Assembly: GCA_934183045.1 (NCBI GenBank)
Contig: CAKPRW010000052.1
Coordinates: 1 to 10,761 of the forward strand
Length of the DNA: 10,761 nucleotides
From: an uncultured Clostridia bacterium
GTDB lineage: Bacteria > Bacillota > Clostridia > TANB77 > CAG-508
Direction: 5' to 3'
The translations under genes and the position numbers were made by a program. Of the stretch, positions 1 to 8,188 are shown piece by piece (position 1 is the first letter of the stretch; each line of letters starts with the position of its first letter). Below the pieces are notes generated by a model that saw nothing but the letters and a program-made list of their open reading frames with translations, was not told the origin of the DNA and did not search any database.

Positions 1-579
1 GGTGGAGGGTCATTAGAAGATTTGTGGCCTTTTAATGAGAAAGTTGTAGCTCAAAGTATTTATGAATCAGAAATACCTGTTATTTCTGCAGTAGGGCATG
101 AAACAGACTTTACAATAGCAGATTTTGTGTCAGATTTAAGAGCACCAACACCATCTGCAGCAGCAGAATTAGCTGTACCAGACGTATATGAAGTAAAACA
201 AAAAATTCAAGTTTGTCAAGATAGATTGAGAAGTTCATTAATAAAAAAAGTTGAACTAATGAAACTCAGATATGAAAAATGCATATCTAGTTCAGTTTTA
301 AAGGAACCTACTAGGCGAATAAACGAAGCATATATTCAAATAGATAACTATATAAAACAACTAGAAAATATTATGAAAGTAAGACAAGAAAAAGATAAAA
401 CTAGATATATAGAGTTGGTTGCAAAATTAGACGCATACAGCCCTTTAAAAACTTTATATAGAGGATATTCAATAATAGAAAAAGATGGGAAAATTGTAAA
501 AACAACTAAAGATGTAAAAAAAGATGATATTGTAAATATACAATTAGTAGATGGAAAAAAAGTTGCAAAGATACAATAG
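1..579 (+). CDS. xseA: Exodeoxyribonuclease VII large subunit, 3' part (5' end outside window)
   Basis: This is the C-terminal 192 codons of XseA, the catalytic subunit of exonuclease VII, a cytoplasmic nuclease that degrades single-stranded DNA into oligonucleotides. The frame is open from base 1. It begins with the family hallmark GGGSLEDLWPFN, followed by the conserved AVGHETDFTIADFVSDLRAPTPSAAAE stretch at about codons 28-53, which belongs to the catalytic core. A long charged helical region follows at about codons 60-135; in this family it forms the coiled coil that carries XseB. The C-terminal part contains LYRGYSIIEKDGK, typical of the XseA tail, and ends with a TAG stop at 577-579. 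The missing N-terminus would hold the OB-fold DNA-binding domain. The gene for the small subunit (xseB) lies downstream after one intervening gene, which supports the call. Confidence 0.96.
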   Translation, partial: GGGSLEDLWPFNEKVVAQSIYESEIPVISAVGHETDFTIADFVSDLRAPTPSAAAELAVPDVYEVKQKIQVCQDRLRSSLIKKVELMKLRYEKCISSSVLKEPTRRINEAYIQIDNYIKQLENIMKVRQEKDKTRYIELVAKLDAYSPLKTLYRGYSIIEKDGKIVKTTKDVKKDDIVNIQLVDGKKVAKIQ

Positions 580-584
580 GAGGT
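578..584 (+). promoter_or_regulatory. Ribosome binding site overlapping the xseA stop codon
   Basis: AGGAGGT starts inside the xseA TAG stop codon and lies 8 nt before the ATG at 593. It fixes the start of the next gene at 593 rather than at the in-frame ATG at 551, which lies inside xseA and has no such site. The overlap suggests translational coupling with xseA. Confidence 0.85.
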
Positions 585-592
585 ATAAAATT

Positions 593-1105
593 ATGGAAGA
601 TAAAAATAAAAAAATGATAATATATATAAGTTGTGCTATATTATTAATAATTATAGTTGTAATATGTTTTATCTTTATGAGAAAACCACAAAAAGAAGAG
701 CAAGAAAATACAGTAATAGAAGAAGTAGAAAAAAATGAGATAATTGAAGAAATTAATAATGATAATGAACAAGAAAATGAAATTGAAGAACCAACAGTAG
801 AAAATACTATAGTAGAAAATGCTGTTAGTGAAGAAGTTCAAGATAGTGAACAACAAGCACAAGATCAAATTATAGGAAGAGAAGAACAAGAAAGTATAGA
901 ACAACAAAATCAAGGACCAACTAATGAAGAAAAAGTGTTAGAATTAGTAAAAAACAAATGGGGAGCAAATGATAGTACAGTAAGCTTTAATATTGCTAAT
1001 CATGATGGAGATAATTATATGGTTTCTGTAAACAATAAAGAAACTACACAGGTAATGGCTTGGTATCAAGTTAATCTATCAACAGGAGAAGTTACACAGC
1101 AATAA
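593..1105 (+). CDS. Small membrane-anchored acidic protein of unknown function
   Basis: This encodes 170 aa that I do not recognise as a named family. Residues 1-7 are charged and polar, residues 8-29 form one strong hydrophobic segment, and a basic MRKP follows at about 29-32, so the bulk of the protein could lie outside the cell. Residues about 33-110 are very rich in Glu, Gln and Asn with almost no hydrophobic clusters, so probably a disordered linker. The last 60 or so residues look folded, with WGANDSTVSF, GDNYMVSVNN and WYQVNLSTGEV forming alternating beta-like strands. The cysteine inside the hydrophobic segment lacks a convincing lipobox. The start at 593 is chosen from the AGGAGGT site; an in-frame ATG at 551 would overlap xseA. 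It sits between the two exonuclease VII subunit genes and is likely co-transcribed with them. No function is inferred from position alone. Confidence 0.8.
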   Translation: MEDKNKKMIIYISCAILLIIIVVICFIFMRKPQKEEQENTVIEEVEKNEIIEEINNDNEQENEIEEPTVENTIVENAVSEEVQDSEQQAQDQIIGREEQESIEQQNQGPTNEEKVLELVKNKWGANDSTVSFNIANHDGDNYMVSVNNKETTQVMAWYQVNLSTGEVTQQ

Positions 1106-1136
1106 AATTAATAAAGATATAATAAAGGAGATTATA

Positions 1137-1358
1137 ATGAGTAAAAAAAGTTTTGAAGAACAAATGAGTCAATTAGAAGAGATTGTAGCCGAATTAGAAA
1201 AAGGAGAATTAAATTTGGACGAATCAGTTGCCAAATTTGAAGAAGGAATAAATATTTCAAAAGAATGTAATAAAATTTTAGAGGAAGCAGAAAAGAAAAT
1301 TACAATTCTAGTAAATAAAGATGGTCAAATGAAAGAAGAAGATTTTGAGGCAAACTAG
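1137..1358 (+). CDS. xseB: Exodeoxyribonuclease VII small subunit
   Basis: XseB is the small non-catalytic subunit of exonuclease VII; several copies bind the XseA coiled-coil region and are needed for activity. The 73-aa length is normal for the family. The conserved pattern is visible: SFEEQMSQLEEIVAELEKGE at residues 5-24, then LNLDESVAKFEEGI and the helical tail CNKILEEAEKKI, giving the expected two-helix hairpin. The ATG at 1137 has AAAGGAG at 1124-1130, 6 nt upstream. The product is followed after 21 nt by the DUF212 gene, so the genes from xseA to 1823 probably form one transcript. Confidence 0.95.
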   Translation: MSKKSFEEQMSQLEEIVAELEKGELNLDESVAKFEEGINISKECNKILEEAEKKITILVNKDGQMKEEDFEAN

Positions 1359-1379
1359 AATACGAAGGGGGATTAAAAA

Positions 1380-1823
1380 TTGAAGAATGATTTTATAGCA
1401 TTTGTACAAAATAAATATATTTATATACCATTCTTTTTATGGTTTGGTATACAATTATTTAAATTAGTTTATGATTTAGTAACAACTAAAAAATTTAATT
1501 TTAAAAGAATTTTAGGAGCTGGAGGAATGCCAAGTTCTCATTCTGCTGTAGTATCAAGTTTGGCTACTCTTATAGGAAAATATGAAGGTCTAAATAGTGC
1601 GGTATTTGGAGTAGCATTTATTATGGCTATAGTTGTAATGTATGATGCATGTGGAGTAAGAAGGGCTGCAGGAAAACAAGCAGCACTATTAAACAAATTA
1701 GTAGAAACACCAGGATTAACTGGTATACAGGTATCTGAAAGATTAGTAGAAGTATTAGGACATACGCCGGTCCAAGTATTTGTAGGTGCTTTAATAGGTG
1801 TTGTTGCAGGAATAATCTTCTAA
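1380..1823 (+). CDS. Divergent PAP2 family (DUF212, YuiD-like) membrane protein, TTG start
   Basis: This 147-aa integral membrane protein belongs to the DUF212 / 'divergent PAP2' family, which includes B. subtilis YuiD and is distantly related to acid phosphatase / vanadium haloperoxidase enzymes. The key family signatures are present: GGMPSSHSA at residues 48-56 and YDACGVRRAAGKQA at about 88-101, the latter with the paired Arg94-Arg95. Hydrophobic segments lie near residues 14-34, 55-68, 75-88 and 130-147. The substrate is not established for the family; a lipid phosphate phosphatase role is only inferred from the PAP2-like SSHS motif. The start is TTG, chosen because AAGGGGG at 1365-1371 lies 8 nt upstream and no ATG fits. 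It is the last gene before a gap of about 100 nt leading to fhs. Confidence 0.88.
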   Translation: MKNDFIAFVQNKYIYIPFFLWFGIQLFKLVYDLVTTKKFNFKRILGAGGMPSSHSAVVSSLATLIGKYEGLNSAVFGVAFIMAIVVMYDACGVRRAAGKQAALLNKLVETPGLTGIQVSERLVEVLGHTPVQVFVGALIGVVAGIIF

Positions 1824-1926
1824 AATAACAATACATAAAAATAATATAAACTGTAATTTGTAATTTAAACAATAAAATACTGAAAACATATTTACTAAAA
1901 AGTTGAAATAAAGGGATGTGATTAAT

Positions 1927-3588
1927 ATGACTGATATAGAAATTGCAAGAAATACTAAGTTGGAAAATATAGTAGATATAGCAAAAAAAATAGGAATTGA
2001 AGAAGACAATATTGAACAATATGGAAAATATAAAGCCAAAATATCTAACAATGTATACGAGAATTTAAAAGATAAAAAAGATGGAAAACTCATTTTGGTT
2101 ACAGCAATTAGTCCAACGCCATTAGGCGAAGGAAAAACAACAATGTCAATTGCAATTGCAGATGGTTTGAGAAAAATAGGAAAAAAATCTATTTTAACAT
2201 TAAGAGAACCATCACTAGGTCCTGTATTTGGAATCAAAGGAGGAGCAACAGGTGGAGGAAAAGTACAAGTAGCACCAATGGAAGATATTAATTTACATTT
2301 TACTGGAGATATTCACGCTATAACATCTGCAAATAACTTGCTTTCAAGTCTAATTGATAATCACATTTATTATGGAAATGAATTGAATTTTGAAAAAATC
2401 GTATGGAAAAGATGTGTTGATTTAAATGATAGACAATTAAGAAAGATACATACAGGTTTATCAGGAGAACAGAAAATTGTTCCAAGATATGATTATTTTG
2501 ATATAACAGTTGCATCTGAAATTATGGCAATATTATGCTTAGCAAAAAACATTGAAGATTTAAAAGAAAGATTAGGAAACATTTTAATAGGATATAACAA
2601 AGAAGGACAACCTATATATGCTAAGCAATTGAAGGCACAAGGAGCAATGACGGTATTATTAAAAGATGCACTAAAACCAAATTTAGTACAGACTTTGGAA
2701 CATACACCAGCGATAATACATGGAGGACCTTTTGCAAATATTGCACATGGATGTAATAGTGTTATTGCAACAAAGTTAGCGTTAAAGTTGGGAGATTATG
2801 TTATTACAGAAGCAGGATTTGGAGCTGATTTAGGAGCTGAGAAATTCATAGATATTAAATGTAGAAGAGCAGATTTAAAGCCTGATGCAGTTGTATTAGT
2901 TGCAACAATAAAAGCTTTAAAATATCATGGTGGAATAGAAAAAGAAAAAATACAAGAAGAAAATATAGAGGGGCTAGAAAAAGGAATAGATAATTTATAT
3001 CATCATATTGATAATATAAAAAATAGATTTGGATTAAATGTAATTGTAGCAATCAATAAATACAGTCAAGACACAGAAAAAGAAATAGAATTTTTAAGAG
3101 AAAAATTGGAAGAAAAAGATGTAGAACTAAGCTTAGTAGAAGGATGGGCAAAAGGTGGAGAAGGAGCAGTAGATATTGCTAACAAAATTGTAGATTTAGT
3201 TAATCAAAAAGAAGATTTTAAATATATTTATGATTTAGAAGATTCAATAAAAGAAAAAATACAAAAGGTTGCTCAAAAAATTTATAATGCAAGAGATGTA
3301 GAATATTCAGAAGAAGCACTAAATGAAATTAAAAAAATTGAAGAATTAGGATATGGTAATTTACCAATATGTATTGCAAAAACACAATATTCATTTTCAG
3401 ATGATCCTAAAAATTTAGAATGTAAAAACGAATACAATATTCATGTGAGAAATATAGAATTGAAGTCAGGAGCTGGTTTCGTTGTAGTACTAGCTGGAAA
3501 AATAATGACAATGCCAGGACTTCCTAAAATAGCAGCAGCAGAAAATATTGATATAGATAAAAATGGCGAAATTGTAGGAATTTTCTAA
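1927..3588 (+). CDS. fhs: Formate-tetrahydrofolate ligase (10-formyl-THF synthetase)
   Basis: Fhs joins formate to tetrahydrofolate using ATP, giving 10-formyl-THF for one-carbon metabolism (purines, formyl-Met, and in acetogens the methyl branch of the Wood-Ljungdahl pathway). The protein is 553 aa, close to the usual 555-560. Visible landmarks are the P-loop TPLGEGKTT at residues 64-72, EPSLGPVFGIKGGATGGG and the following AP-EDINLHFTGD block at about 96-126, FANIAHGCNS at about 273-282, EAGFGADLGAEKF, CIAKTQYSFSDDP near residue 485, and MPGLP near the C-terminus. AAGGGA at 1911-1916 fits the ATG at 1927; the in-frame GTG at 1918 is only 1-2 nt from that site and is rejected. It lies 103 nt after the YuiD-like gene and may have its own promoter, though I could not identify one. 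An acetogenic role cannot be claimed from this gene alone, since many Firmicutes carry it. Confidence 0.97.
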   Translation: MTDIEIARNTKLENIVDIAKKIGIEEDNIEQYGKYKAKISNNVYENLKDKKDGKLILVTAISPTPLGEGKTTMSIAIADGLRKIGKKSILTLREPSLGPVFGIKGGATGGGKVQVAPMEDINLHFTGDIHAITSANNLLSSLIDNHIYYGNELNFEKIVWKRCVDLNDRQLRKIHTGLSGEQKIVPRYDYFDITVASEIMAILCLAKNIEDLKERLGNILIGYNKEGQPIYAKQLKAQGAMTVLLKDALKPNLVQTLEHTPAIIHGGPFANIAHGCNSVIATKLALKLGDYVITEAGFGADLGAEKFIDIKCRRADLKPDAVVLVATIKALKYHGGIEKEKIQEENIEGLEKGIDNLYHHIDNIKNRFGLNVIVAINKYSQDTEKEIEFLREKLEEKDVELSLVEGWAKGGEGAVDIANKIVDLVNQKEDFKYIYDLEDSIKEKIQKVAQKIYNARDVEYSEEALNEIKKIEELGYGNLPICIAKTQYSFSDDPKNLECKNEYNIHVRNIELKSGAGFVVVLAGKIMTMPGLPKIAAAENIDIDKNGEIVGIF

Positions 3589-3652
3589 ATTAGTATTAAT
3601 GAGGAAAAATATAGAACGTAGAAATTAGAATAACAACTAAAAGGTGTGTAAT

Positions 3653-4489
3653 ATGAATTATTATGATAACTTAAATAAAGTAATTGATACAATAGAAAAA
3701 GAATTAACAAACGAAATTGATTATAACGAATTAGCCAAGATTGTAGGAATATCATCATATTCCTTACAAAGAACATTTTCTTTTTTAACAGGAATGACAT
3801 TAACAGAATATATAAGAAAAAGAAGACTAAGTAAAGCGGCAGAAGATATAAAAAGAACAAATATAAAAATTATAGATATTGCTTTAAAATACAAATATGA
3901 CTCACCAGTTTCATTTTCAAATGCATTTAAAAAAATGCATGGAATATCACCATCAATAGCAAGAAAAAGCAATAAACCACTAAAAATATTTGATAAAATA
4001 CAATTTAAATCTGCAATAGAAGAAATCAAAGAATTTGAATATAGAATTACTGAAATGGAAGAACAAGAATTTTATGGAGTAACAACAGGAATAATAACAG
4101 ATGAAGACTATAAAACAATTAGTGAATTATACACCAAAAGTAAGCAAGACGGAACAATGGATTTTCTAATTCAAAACAGTAATCAAAAAGAACTATATTA
4201 TGGAATTTATAAAACAATTATCGAAAACAATAATTACACAACAAAAAACATGTATTATATAGCAGGCAAAACAAAAATAAAAAACTTCAAAACAATAAAA
4301 ATACCAAAAGCATTATGGGTATGTTTTCTATTACCAAACAAAGAACAAAAAAATATCAGTAGTCTATATACATATATGTACACCAAATGGTTACCTTCAT
4401 CAGGGTATAAAGAAGCGTTATACTATCCACAATTAGAAATTTACTATAAAAACTCTTGTGAAATATGCATTGCAATTCAAAAAACTTAA
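3653..4489 (+). CDS. AraC-family transcriptional regulator with C-terminal GyrI-like effector-binding domain
   Basis: This is a 278-aa cytoplasmic regulator. The N-terminal ~100 residues are an AraC/XylS double helix-turn-helix: YNELAKIVGISSYSLQRTF for the first HTH, LTEYIRKRRLSKAAEDIK for the linker, and IIDIALKYKYDSPVSFSNAF then FKKMHGISPS for the second, a near-complete family signature. Residues about 122-275 resemble the GyrI-like / AraC effector-binding domain: FEYRITEMEEQEFYGV at its start, then LWVCFLL, the KWLPSSGY block, and QLEIYY, whose Glu is at the position that usually contacts cationic ligands. This N-HTH/C-sensor layout is that of Rob/BltR-like multidrug sensors. GTG at 3644 is in frame, but AAAGGTG at 3640-3646 fits the ATG at 3653 better. 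The gene uses AAC/ACA codons more than its neighbours. The terminator after it makes it a separate unit from the ABC genes, which are a plausible but unproven target. Confidence 0.92.
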   Translation: MNYYDNLNKVIDTIEKELTNEIDYNELAKIVGISSYSLQRTFSFLTGMTLTEYIRKRRLSKAAEDIKRTNIKIIDIALKYKYDSPVSFSNAFKKMHGISPSIARKSNKPLKIFDKIQFKSAIEEIKEFEYRITEMEEQEFYGVTTGIITDEDYKTISELYTKSKQDGTMDFLIQNSNQKELYYGIYKTIIENNNYTTKNMYYIAGKTKIKNFKTIKIPKALWVCFLLPNKEQKNISSLYTYMYTKWLPSSGYKEALYYPQLEIYYKNSCEICIAIQKT

Positions 4490-4537
4490 CATATTTGATA
4501 CCAAAAAAATGAAGAAATACAAACTTTATTAACATAT

Positions 4538-4575
4538 AATTGTCAAAAGGGCCGGGGCTTTTTGGCAATTTTTTT
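4538..4575 (+). terminator. Rho-independent terminator after the AraC gene (copy 1 of an inverted repeat pair)
   Basis: The two arms, 4538-4550 and 4558-4570, form a stem of 13 pairs counting two G-U pairs, closed by the all-G/C loop GCCGGGG at 4551-4557. Seven Ts at 4569-4575 follow directly. This is a standard intrinsic terminator on the + strand, 48 nt after the AraC stop. Positions 4541-4575 match 8268-8234 on the opposite strand at 33 of 35 bases, including the loop. Confidence 0.9.
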
Positions 4576-4660
4576 GTTATCTAATAACTAATAACAAAGT
4601 AATGGTAAAAAGCAAATTGGTCAAATTAATACATATTAAATGAAAGAGAGTTTGTTTTTA

Positions 4661-6352
4661 ATGAACTTAGGAATAATAAAAAAGGTATTTAAAGGAGCAA
4701 AGAAATATATTATTTTATTAATTCTATTAAGTATTTTGATCTCATATTTGAGTTTGCAAATAGCATTGTATATCAAATATGGTATTGATGGCGTATTATT
4801 TCAAAATCAAGAAATTCCACAATATTTATTAGATAATATGCAAAATGAAAAAACTAAAGGATTAATAATTATTGCAATTATTATAGTAATAATTAATGCT
4901 ATTTTATTTTTAACAAAATATATAAGAGATTTAATAACTTCAAAATTTACATTAAAAATAAAATCAAATTTAAAACTAATTTTATATAAACATGTTTTAA
5001 AACTAAAGTATCAAAGTTATAGTTCATACGATAAAAGCGAAATGTTACAAAGAGTTAATGACGACGCTGAAGATTATGCAGAATTTTTTAATAAATTTTT
5101 TAATTTGATATTAGATATTTTATCGTTAAGTTATTTTATATTAACTAAAGGAATGGCTTTGAATTTGTCAGTTGTTATATACATTATGGCAACAGTAATT
5201 CTTATGATAATTTTTGCTATATGGTATTATCAAAAATTAAAACAATCATTAGAAAAAGTAATCATAAAAAGGAGAAAATTATTAAAAGCAACAATCAATA
5301 ACATTAGCAATTTTAAATTAATTAGAGTATTTAATAAACAATATGAAGAAATAGAAAAATACAATTATCTTAATGAGGAATGTAAAAAGCAGGATATAAA
5401 GTTAGTAAAATTAATTTTGTTTTATGAAATTATAAACGATCATATTACATATATGATCAATCCGATTATCTATTTGTTAGGTGGACTGGCTGTGATACAA
5501 GGAAAAATGACATTAGGAAGTCTGACTGCATTAATTATATTTGCGAAAAAAATACTAGATTGCTTTTTGACTGTAGGAGCTAATTTAGAAGTGATTGACA
5601 CATTTTTTGTTGTAACGAAAAAGATTAACAAATTAATTAAGCTGGAAGAAGAAGAAAATAAATATTATCATTATGAACTAGATGGAGATATAATATTTCA
5701 TAATGTTTCTGTTACTGTAAATGGGATAAAAATACTAGAAAACGTAAATTGCGAGATGAAAAAGGGAGAAAAGATATTGATTATCGGTGAAAATGGAAGT
5801 GGAAAAAGTAGTTTAGTCAAAGCAATGATGGGATTTTATCCTATAGAAGGGAATATTTATTACAATTATCATAATAGTAAAACATTAAATAAAGAAAATA
5901 TAAGAGAATATGTAGATTATATTTCAGGTGACAGTGAAATGTTTTCAGGAACAATTAGAGAAAATCTCCAATTAGATAAAACATATGAAGAGTCATATAT
6001 AAGACAAGCTGTTTCTGATAGCGAAATACTAAAGGATATACAAAAATTTGAGAAACAGTTTGAAACAAAAGTCGGAGAAAAAGGATTAAAATTGTCAGGC
6101 GGACAGAAACAAAGAATTTTGATTGCAAGAGCATTAATTAGAAATAAACCAATAATGATATTTGATAATGTATTTAATAAATTAGATAATGAAACAAGAA
6201 AAAATATACTAAAAAATTTACAAAAGTATAGTGACAAAACAATGATATTTATAACATATGATAAAAATGTAGAACAAAGTATAGATAAAATAATTAATAT
6301 TAAAAATCAAAGCTCAGATATAAAAAAATTAGAGGACGGGATATCAAATTGA
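4661..6352 (+). CDS. ABC exporter half-transporter with degenerate ATPase site (heterodimer subunit 1)
   Basis: This 563-aa type I (ABCB-like) half-exporter has about six membrane segments in residues ~15-305 followed by a nucleotide-binding domain. Walker A is GENGSGKSS at 376-384 and the signature LSGGQ at 478-482 is intact. The Q-loop glutamine is replaced by Gly423 (ISGD), the Walker B motif reads IFDN with Asn503 in place of the catalytic Glu, and the H-loop His is replaced by Tyr533 (ITYD). It therefore cannot hydrolyse ATP well at its own site, but it can supply a working signature to a partner. The next gene has exactly the complementary defects. No N-terminal peptidase domain is present. 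ATG 4661 is preferred because GAAAGAGAG at 4642-4650 precedes it; the in-frame ATG at 4640 has no ribosome binding site. The substrate is unknown. A drug or small peptide is likely for the family. Confidence 0.9.
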   Translation: MNLGIIKKVFKGAKKYIILLILLSILISYLSLQIALYIKYGIDGVLFQNQEIPQYLLDNMQNEKTKGLIIIAIIIVIINAILFLTKYIRDLITSKFTLKIKSNLKLILYKHVLKLKYQSYSSYDKSEMLQRVNDDAEDYAEFFNKFFNLILDILSLSYFILTKGMALNLSVVIYIMATVILMIIFAIWYYQKLKQSLEKVIIKRRKLLKATINNISNFKLIRVFNKQYEEIEKYNYLNEECKKQDIKLVKLILFYEIINDHITYMINPIIYLLGGLAVIQGKMTLGSLTALIIFAKKILDCFLTVGANLEVIDTFFVVTKKINKLIKLEEEENKYYHYELDGDIIFHNVSVTVNGIKILENVNCEMKKGEKILIIGENGSGKSSLVKAMMGFYPIEGNIYYNYHNSKTLNKENIREYVDYISGDSEMFSGTIRENLQLDKTYEESYIRQAVSDSEILKDIQKFEKQFETKVGEKGLKLSGGQKQRILIARALIRNKPIMIFDNVFNKLDNETRKNILKNLQKYSDKTMIFITYDKNVEQSIDKIINIKNQSSDIKKLEDGISN

Positions 6353-8094
6353 TGATGTTAAAGAAAAAAATGAAAGAAATAAAGTCAATGTATGATAAAA
6401 CAGGATATCATAAAAAATTAATGATATTAATTTTTGTAATTGTGGTAACAGCAATCATTGAAATAATCACTATTCCATACATAATGAAACAAATATTGGA
6501 TATATATATTCCAGATCAAAATAAAGCAATGTTGATTCTTTTCACTATGATTTATATTTTCTTTATTATATTACAATGTTTTTTAGTGCTAAAACATTGT
6601 GATATGAGATTTGTTTTAAAAAGAGAAATACAAAGGGATTTAAGAGGAAAGATATTTGCTAAATTGCAATATATTAAAGCAGAATTTTACGATAGAAGTA
6701 ATACAGGTACTATTTTGCAATTTTTGCAAGAAGATTCTTTAAAAGCAGGAGAATTATTTCCTATTATTATAACTGAAATGTTTGTAATGGGGTTAGTTCG
6801 TTTTTCTATTGTTTTAGTTTTTTTAATATTTGTTAATGTAAAAATTACATTAATGATATTAGGATTGTATTTAATTGGATTTATAATTACATTGATTTTT
6901 AATAAAAAAACAGTATCAAACATACATGAAATCAGAAAAATAAATATGGAAATATATAGTATTATAAATGAAGGAATTCAAAGTTTTTTTACAATAAAGA
7001 CATTAGATATTGTAGACCAAAAATGTGAACAGTTAAGAATAAAATTGGAAGAATTTACACAAAATAATATAAAGTTAGAAAAAATAATTTCTATATATAA
7101 AAATATTTTTGAATTTATTACCTCGTTTGCGACAATTATAATAATTTACTTTGGTGGATTGGAAATCTTGCAAGGAACTATGACATATGCTAGTATTATG
7201 CTTATCATTGAATATGAATCTAGTTTAAAATCTCAATTTAATTGGTTTGTAAAACATTTAACAGATTTTAATCAATCAGTTATCTCTTATTCAAAAATAT
7301 TACATTTTTTAGAAAAAGAGGAAGAGGAATCATTAGAAAAGGGAAAATGTTTAGAAGAAAAAGTCAATGAAATAGAATTTAAAAATGTTAAATTTTCATA
7401 TGAAAGTAGTAAAAATATTATTAAAAATTTTTCTTTCAAAGCAAAAAAGAATGAAAAAATCGCATTAATAGGTAAAACTGGAAGCGGAAAAACAACAATT
7501 ACTAATTTAATATGTAGATTATATGAGGCACAACAAGGAGAGATATTAATTAATGGACATAATTATAAAGATTATACAGTAAAGTCTGTTAGAAATAAAA
7601 TAGGATATATTATGCAAGACGTTAGAATAGTTCCAAATACAATTGTTGATAATATAAGATATGTAAATAAAAATATAACTATAGAAGAAATAAAAGATAT
7701 TTTTAAGAAATTGAAATTGCATGATAAAATAATGGGATTGAAAGATGGATATGCTTCCGATATTTATAATAATATAGATTTATTTTCTACAGGTGAAAGG
7801 CAATTGATAAATTTTGCTAGAATTATGGCTATGGACCCTGATATTATTATTTTAGATGAAGTAACTTCTTCTTTAAGTCCAAGTGTAGAAAATTTAGTAC
7901 AAAACGCTATTGAGAATGTGACAAAAGGAAAAATATCTTTTATTATTGCACATAGATTAAATACTATAAAAATTTGTGATAATATATTGGTAATTAATAA
8001 CGGAGAATTGATAGAAAAAGGAAATCATAAAGAATTGATTGAACAAAACGGATATTATGCTAAGTTATATAAATATGCAAAACCATATAGCTAA
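6352..8094 (+). CDS. ABC exporter half-transporter with intact ATPase residues and degenerate signature (heterodimer subunit 2)
   Basis: This 580-aa type I half-exporter has an N-terminal transmembrane domain (about six segments in residues ~22-300) and a C-terminal nucleotide-binding domain. Walker A GKTGSGKTT is at 374-382, Q-loop Gln at 422, Walker B IILDE with Asp502 and catalytic Glu503, and the H-loop IIAHR with His534, all canonical. The signature is degenerate: FSTGERQ at 478-484 instead of LSGGQ-Q. Its own ATP site pairs with the intact LSGGQ of the upstream subunit, while its poor signature faces that subunit's dead site. The ATG at 6352 overlaps the upstream TGA as TGATG, with AGAGGA at 6331-6336 upstream. 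TTG 6349 and ATG 6355 are other possible starts. The overlap indicates translational coupling and equal amounts of the two subunits in the membrane. Confidence 0.92.
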   Translation: MMLKKKMKEIKSMYDKTGYHKKLMILIFVIVVTAIIEIITIPYIMKQILDIYIPDQNKAMLILFTMIYIFFIILQCFLVLKHCDMRFVLKREIQRDLRGKIFAKLQYIKAEFYDRSNTGTILQFLQEDSLKAGELFPIIITEMFVMGLVRFSIVLVFLIFVNVKITLMILGLYLIGFIITLIFNKKTVSNIHEIRKINMEIYSIINEGIQSFFTIKTLDIVDQKCEQLRIKLEEFTQNNIKLEKIISIYKNIFEFITSFATIIIIYFGGLEILQGTMTYASIMLIIEYESSLKSQFNWFVKHLTDFNQSVISYSKILHFLEKEEEESLEKGKCLEEKVNEIEFKNVKFSYESSKNIIKNFSFKAKKNEKIALIGKTGSGKTTITNLICRLYEAQQGEILINGHNYKDYTVKSVRNKIGYIMQDVRIVPNTIVDNIRYVNKNITIEEIKDIFKKLKLHDKIMGLKDGYASDIYNNIDLFSTGERQLINFARIMAMDPDIIILDEVTSSLSPSVENLVQNAIENVTKGKISFIIAHRLNTIKICDNILVINNGELIEKGNHKELIEQNGYYAKLYKYAKPYS

Positions 8095-8129
8095 AAAATT
8101 ATAAAAAAATACAAAATGGAAGGTATAAA

Positions 8130-8168
8130 AAACATCTTTATTAAATTATTGTTTTAGTAAAGATGTTT
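8130..8168 (+). terminator. Long hairpin after the ABC genes, probable terminator
   Basis: The arms 8130-8145 and 8153-8168 form a 16-bp stem (one G-U pair) around a 7-nt loop. It is followed by AATTTTAT, a weak T-tract. It begins 35 nt after the second ABC gene and ends before the uvrA promoter, so it most likely ends the ABC transcript. The weak T-tract leaves some read-through into uvrA possible. Confidence 0.65.
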
Positions 8169-8188
8169 AATTTTATAGAAAAATTTAC

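Noticed and set aside
551..592. Start of the small acidic protein at the in-frame ATG at 551
   Set aside because: It lies inside xseA without a ribosome binding site, while 593 has a perfect AGGAGGT 8 nt upstream and places the membrane segment close to the N-terminus.
1824..1926. A promoter or riboswitch in front of fhs
   Set aside because: The stretch is AT-rich with no correctly spaced -35/-10 pair and no conserved stem pattern that I could recognise.
1627..2237. Antisense open frames opposite the YuiD-like and fhs genes
   Set aside because: They are low-complexity Phe/Leu/Ile-rich frames mirrored from A-rich coding DNA, have no ribosome binding sites, and lie fully opposite well-recognised genes.
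4490..4660. A bacteriocin-like precursor peptide gene in front of the exporter
   Set aside because: All frames between the AraC stop and the ABC start were scanned; only a 7-codon ORF is present, and the exporter lacks a peptidase domain.
8116..8157. A 13-codon ORF (MEGIKNIFIKLLF) after the exporter genes, as a possible leader or small peptide
   Set aside because: It has no ribosome binding site and its end forms part of the 16-bp terminator stem, so the reading frame is probably accidental.
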